NCBI GenBank assembly: GCA_949285135.1
Contig: CASDXO010000011.1
Span: 62,001 to 126,000 of the forward strand
Length of the DNA: 64,000 nucleotides
Direction of reading: 5' to 3'
Source: an uncultured Phascolarctobacterium sp.
Lineage (GTDB): Bacteria; Bacillota; Negativicutes; Acidaminococcales; Acidaminococcaceae
Positions 50,026 to 58,622 of this stretch are shown here, piece by piece. The position numbers were made by a program, and so were the translations under genes. Within the stretch, counting starts at the first letter, position 1. Every line of letters starts with the position of its first letter. The notes under the pieces were generated by a model. The model was not told the DNA's origin and searched no databases. It worked only from the letters and a program-made list of their open reading frames with translations.

Positions 50026-51633
50026 ATGACTGTTTACTTTTTAGGCTTTTTAGGCGGTATTGCTCTGTTCTTATACGGTATGCAGCTGATGGGCGACGGC
50101 CTGCAGAAAGCGGCCGGTTCCAAACTGCAGGGCATCCTTGAGAAGATGACGGGCGTACTGGCGCTGGGCGTACTTTTAGGTGCGGTAGTTACTGCGGTGC
50201 TGCAGGCCAGCGGCGCGACGACGGTTATGACCGTAGGCCTGGTTAATGCGGGTCTGCTTACCTTAAAGCAGGCTTTCGGCATCATCATGGGCGCCAATAT
50301 CGGTACGACCATGACGGCTCAGCTCATTGCCTTTAAGCTGTCTGACTATATCACCGTACTTATTTTTGCCGGCTTCTTAATCCAGCTGCTGGCAAAACGC
50401 CGCCGCAGCAAATATCTGGGCCAGGTAATGCTGGGCTTTGGTATCCTGATGCTGGGCATGGATATGATGGGTAAGGCAGTTATGCCTCTGCGCGGCTATC
50501 CCGGCTTTGTAGATTTTATCAGTTCTTTCTCCGATAACCCTGTTTTGGGTGTTGCCATCGGTATCATTATGACCGTGCTGATTCAGTCCAGCAGTGCCAC
50601 CATCGGTATCCTGATTGCCATGGCAGGTCAGGGCCTGATTCCGCTGGAAGGCGCTATTCCCGTACTTTTGGGCGATAACATCGGTACCTGCATTACCGCC
50701 ATTCTGGCGTCGCTGCGTGCCAATGTTACTGCCAAACGCGTTGGCCTGGCGCATGTCATGTTCAACGTTATCGGCAGCATTATCTTTGTTACCTTTATGT
50801 CGCTGTTTGTCAAGCTGGTGCTGGCTATTTCTCCCGAAGGGGATATTGCCCGCCAGATAGCAAATGCCCATACTGCATTTAATATTATCAATACGCTGCT
50901 GTTCATGCCGTTTGCCAATTACTTTATCCGCTTTATCGAGCGCCTGCTGCCGGATAAGGGCGAAATCATTTCCCGCCGCCCCATCTATCTGGATAAGGCC
51001 ATGCTCAAGACTCCGTCCATTGCCATGAGTCTGGCGGTCAAGGAAGTTGTGCGCATGGGTAATCTGGCCCGCAAAAATATCGGGATGGCACTGGATTCCA
51101 TCAGCAGTTTTGATGAAAGCAAGGTTAAGTACGTGCTGGAGCATGAACCGGTGGTCGATGCCCTGGAAACAGACATTACCTGCTATCTGACCGAGATGAG
51201 CGAGACTCAGATGAGTGAAGACCTTTCGACCCGCCATACTGGTCTGCTGCATGCCTGCAACGATATTGAACGTATCGGCGACCATGCGGAAACGCTGGCG
51301 AAGAAGTCGCGTACTATTTTTGAAGATGAGGTTAACTTCTCCGATGAAGCTAAGGCTGAACTTAAACATCTGAGTGATTTGGTTATGGCTGCCAGCGGTA
51401 AGGCGCTGGAGGCGCTGGAGAAAAACGATAAGAACATCGCCGCCGAGGCTATTACTCTGTGCCGTCAGGTAAAGGCTTATCAGAAGGAAGTGCGTAAAAA
51501 TCATATCGTGCGCCTTAACGAGAAACGCTGCGAGCCGATGGCAGGCTTTGTGATGCTGGAGCTCTTAATTAACATGAAGCGTGTTTCCGACCATTCCAAA
51601 AACATCAGCCAGATTGTACAGGGTACTTTCTAA
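50026..51633 (+). CDS. Na/Pi cotransporter family protein with C-terminal PhoU-like domain
   Basis: This 535-residue inner-membrane protein has two inverted Na/Pi repeats. Both carry the QSS-type motif (LQASGATTVMTVGLVNAG near residue 60; IQSSSATIGILIAMAG near residue 187) and GANIGTT/GDNIGTC motifs. The C-terminal 200 residues are a helical PhoU-like domain containing HACNDIERIGDHAETLAKKS. It should import phosphate with Na+, with the PhoU part sensing or regulating. GGAGGAG lies just before the ATG. The upstream Pho-box array ties it to phosphate limitation. A hairpin (51653-51687) after the stop may terminate. Confidence 0.94.
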   Translation: MTVYFLGFLGGIALFLYGMQLMGDGLQKAAGSKLQGILEKMTGVLALGVLLGAVVTAVLQASGATTVMTVGLVNAGLLTLKQAFGIIMGANIGTTMTAQLIAFKLSDYITVLIFAGFLIQLLAKRRRSKYLGQVMLGFGILMLGMDMMGKAVMPLRGYPGFVDFISSFSDNPVLGVAIGIIMTVLIQSSSATIGILIAMAGQGLIPLEGAIPVLLGDNIGTCITAILASLRANVTAKRVGLAHVMFNVIGSIIFVTFMSLFVKLVLAISPEGDIARQIANAHTAFNIINTLLFMPFANYFIRFIERLLPDKGEIISRRPIYLDKAMLKTPSIAMSLAVKEVVRMGNLARKNIGMALDSISSFDESKVKYVLEHEPVVDALETDITCYLTEMSETQMSEDLSTRHTGLLHACNDIERIGDHAETLAKKSRTIFEDEVNFSDEAKAELKHLSDLVMAASGKALEALEKNDKNIAAEAITLCRQVKAYQKEVRKNHIVRLNEKRCEPMAGFVMLELLINMKRVSDHSKNISQIVQGTF

Positions 51634-51652
51634 AAATATTACGGAAGCTTTG

Positions 51653-51690
51653 ACAGGATGATATCTGCGTGGGCAGTGTCATCCTGTTTG
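51653..51690 (+). terminator. Probable terminator after the Na/Pi cotransporter
   Basis: ACAGGATGA and TCATCCTGT enclose a 17-base loop and are followed by TTG. It is weaker than most others in the window. Confidence 0.5.
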
Positions 51691-51722
51691 TGTTTGGGCA
51701 GCCGCAGGCAAGGAGGTGCAGC

Positions 51723-52661
51723 ATGCTGATAAGTGCCAGTCGCAGGACGGATATACCTGCGTTTTATACAGAGTGGTTTTTTAACCGTATCAAAGCAGGC
51801 TATGTACTGGTACGCAACCCCATGAACGCGCACCAGGTCAGCCGCATTGACCTGCGCCCCGAAGCGGTGGACGGCATTGTTTTCTGGACCAAGAATCCGC
51901 TGCCCATGCTGGACAGGCTGGGTGAGCTCAAAGACTATATGTATTATTTTCAGTTTACCTTAAACGCGTACGGGCAGGACGTGGAAAGCCATGTGCCCGC
52001 CAAAAGCAAAGTTATCATTCCTGCCTTTCAGAAACTTGCTGATGCTGTGGGTTCCGAGCGCGTTATCTGGCGTTATGACCCGATTTTTAACAGCGACAGG
52101 TATGATTTTGCTTATCATGTGCATTATTTTGCCAGGCTGGCGGCGCAGCTTGCGCCTTACACCCAAAAGTGCACCATCAGCTTTTTGGATTTGTACCGCA
52201 GCGCTGCCCATAATATCCGCAAAATTGGAGCGCGGCAGCTGTCGCAGGAGGAGCAGGAAAAGCTGGCAGCTCAGCTGGCAGAGATTGCCCGTTATTATGG
52301 GCTGAAGCTGGATACCTGCGCCGAAAGCATTGATTTGCAGCGCTACGGCATCGAACATGCCCACTGCGTCGATGCGGAGCTTTTCAGTAAATTGCTGCAC
52401 TGCCCGCTGCAGCTTGCCAAAGATAAAAACCAGCGGCTGGAGTGCGGCTGCGTCGAGAGCATCGACATCGGCAGTTATGATACCTGCTGTCACGGCTGTC
52501 AGTACTGTTATGCTACCAACAGTGCTGCCAAAGCTGCGCAGAATTTTAAGCTGCACGACCAGCACTCGCCGCTGCTGACAGGTACTTTAAATGCAGACGA
52601 TAAGGTGACGGCAAGAAAGATGAAATCATGCCGGCTTGCTCAGACAGCATTTGATTTTTAG
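51723..52661 (+). CDS. DUF1848 protein, radical-SAM-like with C-terminal cysteine cluster
   Basis: This 312-residue protein matches DUF1848: LISASRRTDIPAFYTEWFFNRI at the start, GIVFWTKNPLPML near residue 56, and RYDPIFNSDRYD near residue 125. The C-terminal CGCVESIDIGSYDTCCHGCQYCYAT near residue 270 holds a CxxCxxC set. Such a CxxCxYCYA motif is typical of radical SAM or photolyase-like Fe-S proteins, but here it lies at the C-terminus instead of the N-terminus. AGGAGG precedes the ATG. It is monocistronic. The reaction is unknown. Confidence 0.88.
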   Translation: MLISASRRTDIPAFYTEWFFNRIKAGYVLVRNPMNAHQVSRIDLRPEAVDGIVFWTKNPLPMLDRLGELKDYMYYFQFTLNAYGQDVESHVPAKSKVIIPAFQKLADAVGSERVIWRYDPIFNSDRYDFAYHVHYFARLAAQLAPYTQKCTISFLDLYRSAAHNIRKIGARQLSQEEQEKLAAQLAEIARYYGLKLDTCAESIDLQRYGIEHAHCVDAELFSKLLHCPLQLAKDKNQRLECGCVESIDIGSYDTCCHGCQYCYATNSAAKAAQNFKLHDQHSPLLTGTLNADDKVTARKMKSCRLAQTAFDF

Positions 52662-52672
52662 GATGAGTAAAT

Positions 52673-52708
52673 AAAAAAGCGTAAGCCCTGAAAGGCTTAC
52701 GCTTTTTT
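52673..52708. terminator. Bidirectional terminator after the DUF1848 gene
   Basis: AAAAAAGCGTAAGCC and GGCTTACGCTTTTTT flank a 6-base loop, between convergent genes. Confidence 0.93.
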
Positions 52709-52755
52709 GTCGCAGCAAAGTGATGGCAAAAAGGACGGCAGCGCCGTCCATAGTT

Positions 52756-52986
52756 TCAGTATGATCTTTTGCCCAGCTCCGGATGCGTGCAGGGTTTAAG
52801 CTGCAGGCGCTGCACCATGTGCACGGCTTCTGCAAGGGGCAGATCGGCAGTACTGCCCTGACGTTCCATAACGCAGAAGGGGTCTTCGCTGCCAACTTCG
52901 CCGCCGGGCAGGTAGATGTACTCGTCGTTGTCGGTGTCGCCAAAGACAATGCCTGCCAGGAGCTGCTCTGCGGTAACTTTTGACAT
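52756..52986 (-). CDS. Small hypothetical protein behind corA
   Basis: This 76-residue acidic soluble protein has a VFGDTDNDEYIYLPGGEVGSEDPF segment and no recognised domain. The start at 52986 (MSKVTAEQ) has GGAGG 8 bases upstream; the longer frame reads into corA. It lies 16 bases after corA on the same strand and is probably cotranscribed. Function unknown. Confidence 0.7.
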   Translation of the reverse strand: MSKVTAEQLLAGIVFGDTDNDEYIYLPGGEVGSEDPFCVMERQGSTADLPLAEAVHMVQRLQLKPCTHPELGKRSY

Positions 52987-53002
52987 AAGTGTTTCCTCCT
53001 GC

Positions 53003-53953
53003 TCAGAACATGCGGCGTTTCCATAACAGGTAGCCTGACAGACAGGCAACAAAGAGGGAAACGCTCAGGACAATGGTAAAGCCGTGGGGATTTTCCGCAA
53101 AGGGTACATCCACGTTCATGCCCCACAGACCGGAAATCAGCGTGGGGATAGCAAGCATGATGGTTACGGAAGCAAGGAACTTCATGACCAGGTTCAGGTT
53201 ATTGCTGATGATGCCGGCAAAAACTTCCATCATGCTGTTAAGAATGTGGCTGTACATTTCAACCATTTCCACAGCCTGCTTGTATTCGATGATAACGTCT
53301 TCCAGCAAATCTTCGTCTTCTTCATATAATTTGACGATGTGCTGGGACTGGGTGGCGCTGCGCAGACGCAGCAGCTTTTCCAGAATAATGTAATTGCCGC
53401 GCAGAGAGGTGGAGAAGTAGGTCAGAGATTTCTGCAGATCCAGCAGGTTGAACAGTTCGGAGTTCTGCATGGATTCGCGCAGATGCTGCTCCAGTTCGTC
53501 AGTGCGGCGGATAATGATACGGATGTATTTCAGGTATAAGGTTGCCGATTTATACAGAATCTGGAACAGAAAGCGCGTCTTTTTAAAGGTAGAGAACATG
53601 CGGCTGTTATGGGCCGCAAAGTCTGCGGTAACGGCATTGGGCTCCAGACAGACGGTAACGATATAATTTTCGGTGATGATGATGCCTAAAGGCAGGGTGT
53701 CGTAATCCTTATTGCTGCGCAGAAACGGAATATCCACCAGGACGAGGATCTGGTCGTCCTCAATTTCGATACGGGACTTTTCTTCTTCGTCCAGTGCGGC
53801 AGTGAGAAAATCCATCTGGATATTGGTTGCGTCGGCTATTTCCTGCAGCTCCTCCTCAGAAGGGGCCACAGCGTCTATCCAGCTGCCTTTTTCCAGAAAG
53901 TCGATTTCCAGTTCGTCCAGACTGTTGTCCGAGCTTTTTACAATTTTGTACAT
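53003..53953 (-). CDS. corA: CorA-family Mg2+/divalent cation transporter
   Basis: This 316-residue protein has a large soluble N-terminal domain and two C-terminal transmembrane helices. The first ends in GLWGMNVDVPF, the GMN selectivity motif of CorA. The pentameric channel passes Mg2+ (or Co2+/Ni2+). AGGAGG precedes the ATG. Downstream on the same strand lies the 76-residue hypothetical protein; upstream on the same strand is the TSCPD gene. Length and motifs are typical. Confidence 0.95.
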   Translation of the reverse strand: MYKIVKSSDNSLDELEIDFLEKGSWIDAVAPSEEELQEIADATNIQMDFLTAALDEEEKSRIEIEDDQILVLVDIPFLRSNKDYDTLPLGIIITENYIVTVCLEPNAVTADFAAHNSRMFSTFKKTRFLFQILYKSATLYLKYIRIIIRRTDELEQHLRESMQNSELFNLLDLQKSLTYFSTSLRGNYIILEKLLRLRSATQSQHIVKLYEEDEDLLEDVIIEYKQAVEMVEMYSHILNSMMEVFAGIISNNLNLVMKFLASVTIMLAIPTLISGLWGMNVDVPFAENPHGFTIVLSVSLFVACLSGYLLWKRRMF

Positions 53954-53990
53954 CGGTGACTCCTCCTTTCGTCAGGACAGATTGCGGGCT

Positions 53991-54230
53991 TTATAAATGC
54001 TCAAGGATGGCTTTGGCCAGCTGGTCGCCGCAGCTGGTAGGGCGATGGCCGCACCTTACGCCCAGCAGCTTGTGTGCTGCTTCGGCTGCGTCCATGCCTT
54101 CTACAAGGATACCGATGGATTTCAGGTTGCCGGGGCAGCCTCCTTCAAAGCTCACGTTGTGCAGTTTGCCGTCGACAATGTCGAAGCTGATGCTGCGGGA
54201 GCAGGTACCGGTGGTTTGGTAGGTATACAT
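53991..54230 (-). CDS. TSCPD-domain protein (TIGR03905 type)
   Basis: This 79-residue protein has TGTCSRSISFDIVDGKLHNVSFEGGCPGNL and, near residue 60, CGHRPTSCGDQLAKAI, the pattern of the small stand-alone TSCPD proteins (TIGR03905). The same domain occurs at the C-terminus of vitamin B12-dependent ribonucleotide reductases. Three conserved cysteines could bind a metal or participate in redox chemistry. The start at 54230 has GGAGG 5 bases upstream. Function unknown. Confidence 0.85.
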   Translation of the reverse strand: MYTYQTTGTCSRSISFDIVDGKLHNVSFEGGCPGNLKSIGILVEGMDAAEAAHKLLGVRCGHRPTSCGDQLAKAILEHL

Positions 54231-54388
54231 AACGGCCTCCTTGCTGTGCTTATACATGGTGCATTTATTTTACTTACTCAATTATAACTTAATACATTCG
54301 ATATGAACAGTAAAAATCCTTTTAACGGTCATTTTTTGTAAAAAATTTTGCATATACTTTACAGAACGAAAGATTTTCGGCAGGATGC

Positions 54389-54417
54389 TTTCAATTTGCA
54401 GCGAATATTGCTATAAT
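54389..54417 (+). promoter_or_regulatory. Promoter of the serine-catabolic operon
   Basis: TTTCAA and TATAAT are 17 bases apart, and the -10 has the extended form TGCTATAAT. Transcription would start near 54424. Confidence 0.6.
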
Positions 54418-54420
54418 ATA

Positions 54421-54516
54421 GGATAATTTATTACCGGTTCTGGTAGTATGGTAGCGCCGCAGGAGCGGCAGGGTATTTTGCAGTATTACTGTAGCATGGA
54501 AGAGAGGTAGTTATTT
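54421..54516 (+). promoter_or_regulatory. NAG-triplet-rich leader of the symporter-hutP-sda operon
   Basis: The leader has TAG at 54444 and 54452, CAG at 54460, 54469 and 54481, and TAG at 54492 and 54508. The first three are in an 8-base period, overlapping a small GCCGC/GCGGC hairpin. HutP recognises regularly spaced NAG triplets (4-base gaps in B. subtilis; here 5), and hutP is the second gene of this operon. An autoregulatory RNA site is inference. Confidence 0.4.
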
Positions 54517-55926
54517 ATGTCTGTTCAATTATTTATTGTGTGTCTGTACATCGCGCTGCTGTTTGGTATCAGCTTCTGGGTGAAGCGTCGAGCTGACAGG
54601 GGAGCGACGGAGTATCTGTTTGCCGGCCGCAAGCTGAGCACGGGACTGATTGCAGTCAATATTACGGGTCTGGCCGTAGGCGCGGCGTCCACCGTAGGCG
54701 TGGCGGAAAACGCCTTCAAGGTTGGCCTGGCTGCCGGCTGGTATAATGCAGCCTGGGCGGCAGGCGCCATCATCATGGGTCTGGCAGCGGCAGGCAAGCT
54801 GCGTGCCATGCAGGTTTCCACGATTCCGGAGTTTTTTGAGAAATATTACGATACCAAGGGCCGCGTTATCAGCGCTGTAGGCCTTGTGATTATCATGTGC
54901 GTTATTACTGCGCTGCAGTATCTGGCTGGCGGCGCCATACTGGCTTCGCTGCTGCCGGATATTTTCAGCTTCCACGGCGGCATGATGATGAGCGCGGTTG
55001 TGTTTATCGGCATCACCCTTATCGGCGGTCTGTGGTCCAGCGGCCTGTCCAATATGGTCAGCGTTATTCTGATTTATCTGGGCGTGCTGTATTCCTGTCT
55101 GACGGCCATCAGCAATGTGGGCGGCATGGAAGCGGTTACGGCAGCGCTGCCGGATGCCTCCGTGATGCTTGACCCGCTGGGCGGCATTCCTCTGGCAGTT
55201 ATCATTGGCTGGTTCATTGTTATGATTACTCAGGCTATTACGGCGCAGGGTCCGGTGCAGATTGCCTGCGGCGCGAAAAATGCCAGGACGGCCCGCAACG
55301 GCTTTGTGCTGGGCGGCCTTCTGATTTTCCCCATCGGTTTTTTATGTGCACTGCTGGGTATTGTGGCCAAAGTGCAGTTTCCGGATATTACCGCCACCAT
55401 GGCACTGCCCCAGGTAGTTATGAGCCTGAACCCGGTAGCGGCAGGCGTAACACTGGCGGCGCTGTGGGCAGCAGACGTTTCTACGGCCTGCACCATTCTG
55501 CTGGGCGCAGGTACGCTGTTTTCACAGGATATTTACAAGCGTTTTATCAATCCGTCCATCAGCGACGACAAATTTGTCAAAGTAAATCGTCTGACTATCT
55601 TCGTCGTAGGTCTGATAACCCTGTGGTTTGCCTTTAACGCCGCAGGCATCTTAAAGACCATGATTGCCGGACTGTCCATGACTACGGCACTGACCTGCGT
55701 ATTTATGTTTACCGTGTTTGCACCGGGGCTGTGCCGCAGAAGCAGTGCTTTCTGGACAACGCTGGCTGGCCTTATCGGCATTGTGGTGTGGGAGTTTGTA
55801 CCGGCGCTGCATGTGCTGAGTCACGTTATTTATTTTGAATGGCTGCTGTGTATCGGCGTATTTTTGCTGGTAGCAGTGCTGGATAAGAACAGAATCAGAG
55901 AAGTTACGGTTAAAGAAGAGGAATAA
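54517..55926 (+). CDS. Sodium:solute symporter family transporter
   Basis: This 469-residue inner-membrane protein of the SSS family has about 13 helices. Family features include YLFAGRKLSTGLIAVNITGLAVGAAS near residue 33, AGWYNAAWAAGAIIMGL near residue 75, FFEKYYDTKGR near residue 108 and ALWAADVSTACTILLGAG near residue 312. Relatives import proline, pantothenate, sugars or amino acids with Na+. As the first gene of an operon with L-serine dehydratase and RidA, serine or a related amino acid is the likely cargo (inference). GAGAGG lies 9 bases before the ATG. Confidence 0.92.
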   Translation: MSVQLFIVCLYIALLFGISFWVKRRADRGATEYLFAGRKLSTGLIAVNITGLAVGAASTVGVAENAFKVGLAAGWYNAAWAAGAIIMGLAAAGKLRAMQVSTIPEFFEKYYDTKGRVISAVGLVIIMCVITALQYLAGGAILASLLPDIFSFHGGMMMSAVVFIGITLIGGLWSSGLSNMVSVILIYLGVLYSCLTAISNVGGMEAVTAALPDASVMLDPLGGIPLAVIIGWFIVMITQAITAQGPVQIACGAKNARTARNGFVLGGLLIFPIGFLCALLGIVAKVQFPDITATMALPQVVMSLNPVAAGVTLAALWAADVSTACTILLGAGTLFSQDIYKRFINPSISDDKFVKVNRLTIFVVGLITLWFAFNAAGILKTMIAGLSMTTALTCVFMFTVFAPGLCRRSSAFWTTLAGLIGIVVWEFVPALHVLSHVIYFEWLLCIGVFLLVAVLDKNRIREVTVKEEE

Positions 55927-55931
55927 ACAGG

Positions 55932-56372
55932 ATGCAGGAAGCTAACAGAAGTATGTTCAACAGTGTTGATATAGGACGCGCGGCTCTGCGTATTGCCCTT
56001 ACCGCCACCCGGCAGGAAGAACTGCAGGTGAAGGATATTATGGGCAGGCAGGGTATCCGTACGACGGCAGTGGATTTTGGCGGTGAGTTTATGCCTTCCG
56101 TAGTCAAGATTATTGAACGGGCTGTAGTAGCGGCTCAGCGTCAGGGCCTCGTCAGCGAAACCCATGTGGGAGCGGGTGCTGTAGCAGGTGCGGCCCATGC
56201 AGCTATTGAGCAGGTGATGCGCAAGGCGGCAGGCTTTAATGTCGGCGGCAAGATAGGTCTGGCACGCTGCGGCGAGCATCTGTGTGTGGCCATCTTTATG
56301 GGTGTGGGCGTACTTAATCTGAACGAAATGTGTGTAGGGCTGGCGCACCGGTCGCTGGCCAGTGATGAATAG
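55932..56372 (+). CDS. hutP: HutP-family RNA-binding regulator
   Basis: This 146-residue protein resembles B. subtilis HutP, the hexameric antiterminator that binds NAG-repeat RNA when charged with L-histidine and Mg2+. The C-terminal HVGAGAVAGAAHAAIEQVMRKAAGFNVGGKIGLARCGEHLCVAIFMGVGVLNLNE region carries the glycine-rich core and probable ligand residues. In Bacillus it controls histidine degradation; here it lies between a symporter and L-serine dehydratase, so the ligand and target may differ. It starts 5 bases after the symporter stop, with GAGGAA upstream. Confidence 0.82.
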   Translation: MQEANRSMFNSVDIGRAALRIALTATRQEELQVKDIMGRQGIRTTAVDFGGEFMPSVVKIIERAVVAAQRQGLVSETHVGAGAVAGAAHAAIEQVMRKAAGFNVGGKIGLARCGEHLCVAIFMGVGVLNLNEMCVGLAHRSLASDE

Positions 56373-56395
56373 CAGGTCTCATAAAGGAGAAATCC

Positions 56396-57061
56396 ATGAA
56401 CATTATCGACGTTATCGGCCCGGTGATGATTGGGCCATCCAGTTCTCATACGGCAGGCGCAGTGCGTCTGGGGCTTCTGGCTGCCGGCATTTTAGGTTCG
56501 CGTCCGGTGCAGGCGCAAATCCATCTGCACGGCTCTTTTGCGGAAACCTACCGGGGTCACGGCACCGACATGGCGCTGCTGGCCGGGCTTATGGGCTGGA
56601 AGCCGGATGATGCCCGCATTCCCGAAGCGGAAAAGTATGCGGCAGAATGCGGCATGCAGTACGAATTTCATAAAATAGATCTGGGCAATCTGACCCATCC
56701 CAATACGGTGCTGTTTCGTCTGACCGATGCGGCAGGCGACAGCTGCGAGATTATCGGCTCCTCCGTAGGCGGCGGACAGGTTAAGGTAACTGCCATCGAC
56801 GGGTTCCCTGTGGAGCTGACGGGACGGTTGCCGGCCATTTTGACGCTGCACGAGGACAGGCGGGGCGTTATCGCGCTGGTCAGCAGTACGCTGGCCAACG
56901 GGGGCGTTAATATTGCCACCATGCGCCTGTTCCGTAACGACAGGGGCGGCACGGCATCCATGGTCATCGAGTGCGATCAGGATGTACCGCCAAGTATCAT
57001 CAATCTCATCGGCGCGCTGGAACAGATACGCTCTGTCCGCTTTATCGCCGGTGTCCTGTGA
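56396..57061 (+). CDS. sdaAB: L-serine dehydratase, beta subunit
   Basis: This 221-residue subunit has the N-terminal SDH-beta domain (DVIGPVMIGPSSSHTAGAVRLG near residue 5, then GSFAETYRGHGTD) and a C-terminal ACT domain (ILTLHEDRRGVIALVSSTLANGGVNIATM). With the alpha subunit it forms the iron-sulfur enzyme that deaminates L-serine to pyruvate and ammonia. AAAGGAG precedes the ATG. It is followed after 8 bases by the alpha subunit. Confidence 0.96.
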   Translation: MNIIDVIGPVMIGPSSSHTAGAVRLGLLAAGILGSRPVQAQIHLHGSFAETYRGHGTDMALLAGLMGWKPDDARIPEAEKYAAECGMQYEFHKIDLGNLTHPNTVLFRLTDAAGDSCEIIGSSVGGGQVKVTAIDGFPVELTGRLPAILTLHEDRRGVIALVSSTLANGGVNIATMRLFRNDRGGTASMVIECDQDVPPSIINLIGALEQIRSVRFIAGVL

Positions 57062-57069
57062 GGTAGCCC

Positions 57070-57966
57070 ATGAAAAACGACAAGCTTTCATTAAACAGAT
57101 GGATTGCTGAGGCTGAGGAAAAAGGACAGTCTTTGCAGGAATTTCTGATGGAATATAATATGCGTCAGCTGGAATGCGACCGCGGGCAGCTGCTGGATAA
57201 GATGAAGGAAATGCTGCGCGTTATGCGCCAGTCCATTGATTTTGGTCTGACGGGAGTGCGTTCCCGCAGCGGGCTGACGGGCGGCGACGCCAAAAAGCTG
57301 CAGCAGGCGGCAAACCAGTCGGAAGCCTGTGATTTACTGGGCGCAAAGGCGCGGGATGCAGTGATTTTCTCCATGGCCGTCAGCGAATGCAACGCCGCCA
57401 TGGGACGTATTGCGGCAGCACCGACAGCAGGCGCCAGCGGCGTACTGCCGGGAGTTTTCTTTTCGCTGCAAAAGCATTATAATTTAAGTGAGGAAACGCT
57501 GGCTGAAGGGTTGGTAGTGGCAGGCAGCATCGGTCTTGTCATTGCCGACAGGGCTTCGCTGGCCGGCGCAACCGGCGGCTGTCAGGCGGAATGCGGCAGC
57601 GCGGCTGCCATGGCGGCAGGCGCGGCAGTAACCATGCTGGGAGGCACGCCCTCGCAGGCAGGTACGGCAGCAGCCATTGTTTTCAAAAATATTCTGGGAC
57701 TGGTATGCGACCCAGTCGCCGGTCTGGTAGAGGTGCCCTGCATCAAACGCAACGGCTCCTGCGCTTTGCAGGCGCTGGCAGCGGCAGAGCTTGCTCTCTG
57801 CGGTATCGGCAGCTTTATACCGGCAGACGAGGCTATCGACGCCATGAAGAGCGTCGGCGACGCCTTGCCCTGCGCCCTTAGAGAGACTGCGGGCGGCGGT
57901 ATGGCTGCAACGCCTACGGCGCTGGCCTGGGCCAGACAGTATTTCAGCCAGGATAAAGATAAATAA
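57070..57966 (+). CDS. sdaAA: L-serine dehydratase, alpha subunit
   Basis: This 298-residue Fe-S subunit has GLTGGDAKKLQQA near residue 73, APTAGASGVLPGVFF near residue 117, GGCQAECGSAAAMAAGA near residue 166, and CDPVAGLVEVPCIKRN near residue 214. The cysteines in these segments coordinate the [4Fe-4S] cluster that activates serine. The product enamine, 2-aminoacrylate, hydrolyses to pyruvate, and the adjacent ridA gene speeds this. GAGG lies 6 bases before the ATG. Confidence 0.96.
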   Translation: MKNDKLSLNRWIAEAEEKGQSLQEFLMEYNMRQLECDRGQLLDKMKEMLRVMRQSIDFGLTGVRSRSGLTGGDAKKLQQAANQSEACDLLGAKARDAVIFSMAVSECNAAMGRIAAAPTAGASGVLPGVFFSLQKHYNLSEETLAEGLVVAGSIGLVIADRASLAGATGGCQAECGSAAAMAAGAAVTMLGGTPSQAGTAAAIVFKNILGLVCDPVAGLVEVPCIKRNGSCALQALAAAELALCGIGSFIPADEAIDAMKSVGDALPCALRETAGGGMAATPTALAWARQYFSQDKDK

Positions 57967-57984
57967 TAAAGGAGAGCGGTAATT

Positions 57985-58359
57985 ATGCAGACAATCAGTA
58001 CAGAAAGAGCTCCAAAAGCGTTAGGTCCCTATTCTCAGGCCGTACTGGCAGGTGCGAACCTGTATGTTTCCGGTCAGATTGCCATTAATCCGGAAACAGG
58101 CGAATTGGTACAGACCAGTATTGAGGCGGAAACCGAGCAGATTTTCAGCAATATCGAGGCTATTTTGACGGAAGCGGGCTACAGATTTTTGAACATTGCC
58201 AAAGTTACCGTCTTTACTACCGATATGGCTTACTTTGACGCCGTAAACAAGGTTTATGCAGGCTATTTTAAAATTGACCCGCCTGCCCGTTCCTTTGTGC
58301 AGGTAGCTGCACTGCCAAAAGGTGCACGCCTGGAAATCGAAGTTGTAGCAGTTAAATAA
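57985..58359 (+). CDS. ridA: RidA family enamine/imine deaminase
   Basis: This 124-residue trimeric protein of the YjgF/YER057c/UK114 family has APKALGPYSQAVLAGANLYVSGQI at the start and the C-terminal DPPARSFVQVAALPKGARLEIEVVAV with the conserved Arg and Glu that bind 2-aminoacrylate. It hydrolyses reactive enamines from serine and threonine dehydratases. Its place directly behind sdaAA makes the functional link unusually direct. GGAGAG precedes the ATG. The tRNA cluster follows under its own promoter. Confidence 0.96.
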   Translation: MQTISTERAPKALGPYSQAVLAGANLYVSGQIAINPETGELVQTSIEAETEQIFSNIEAILTEAGYRFLNIAKVTVFTTDMAYFDAVNKVYAGYFKIDPPARSFVQVAALPKGARLEIEVVAVK

Positions 58360-58384
58360 GAACTCAAAAAAATAACAAAAAAAC

Positions 58385-58413
58385 TTGACGTGCAGGCGTC
58401 TGTGTAGTATAAT
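58385..58413 (+). promoter_or_regulatory. Promoter of the His-Gln-Lys tRNA cluster
   Basis: TTGACG and TATAAT are spaced by 17 bases, 40 bases upstream of tRNA-His. Confidence 0.85.
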
Positions 58414-58452
58414 AACACCTGTCGCCAAGCTATTGAAGTTTGGAAACATTTT

Positions 58453-58529
58453 GGTGGCTGTGGTGAAGCGGTTAACACGGCGGATTGTGGCTCCGTTACG
58501 CGAGGGTTCGAATCCCTCCAGTCACCCCA
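58453..58529 (+). tRNA. tRNA-His (GTG)
   Basis: The acceptor arms GTGGCTG and CAGTCAC pair, with an extra 5' G opposite a discriminator C as required for tRNA-His. The anticodon loop reads ATTGTGG (anticodon GTG). GGTTCGAATCC forms the T-loop, and CCA is encoded. Confidence 0.96.
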
Positions 58530-58543
58530 CCTAATTAACCTAT

Positions 58544-58619
58544 TGGGGCGTAGCCAAGTCGGTAAGGCACGGGACTTTGACTCCCGCATGCGTTGGTTCG
58601 AGTCCAGCCGCCCCAGCCA
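58544..58619 (+). tRNA. tRNA-Gln (TTG)
   Basis: Acceptor arms TGGGGCG and CGCCCCA pair, the discriminator is G, the anticodon loop is CTTTGAC (anticodon TTG), the T-loop is GGTTCGAGTCC, and CCA is encoded. Confidence 0.96.
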
Positions 58620-58622
58620 AGT

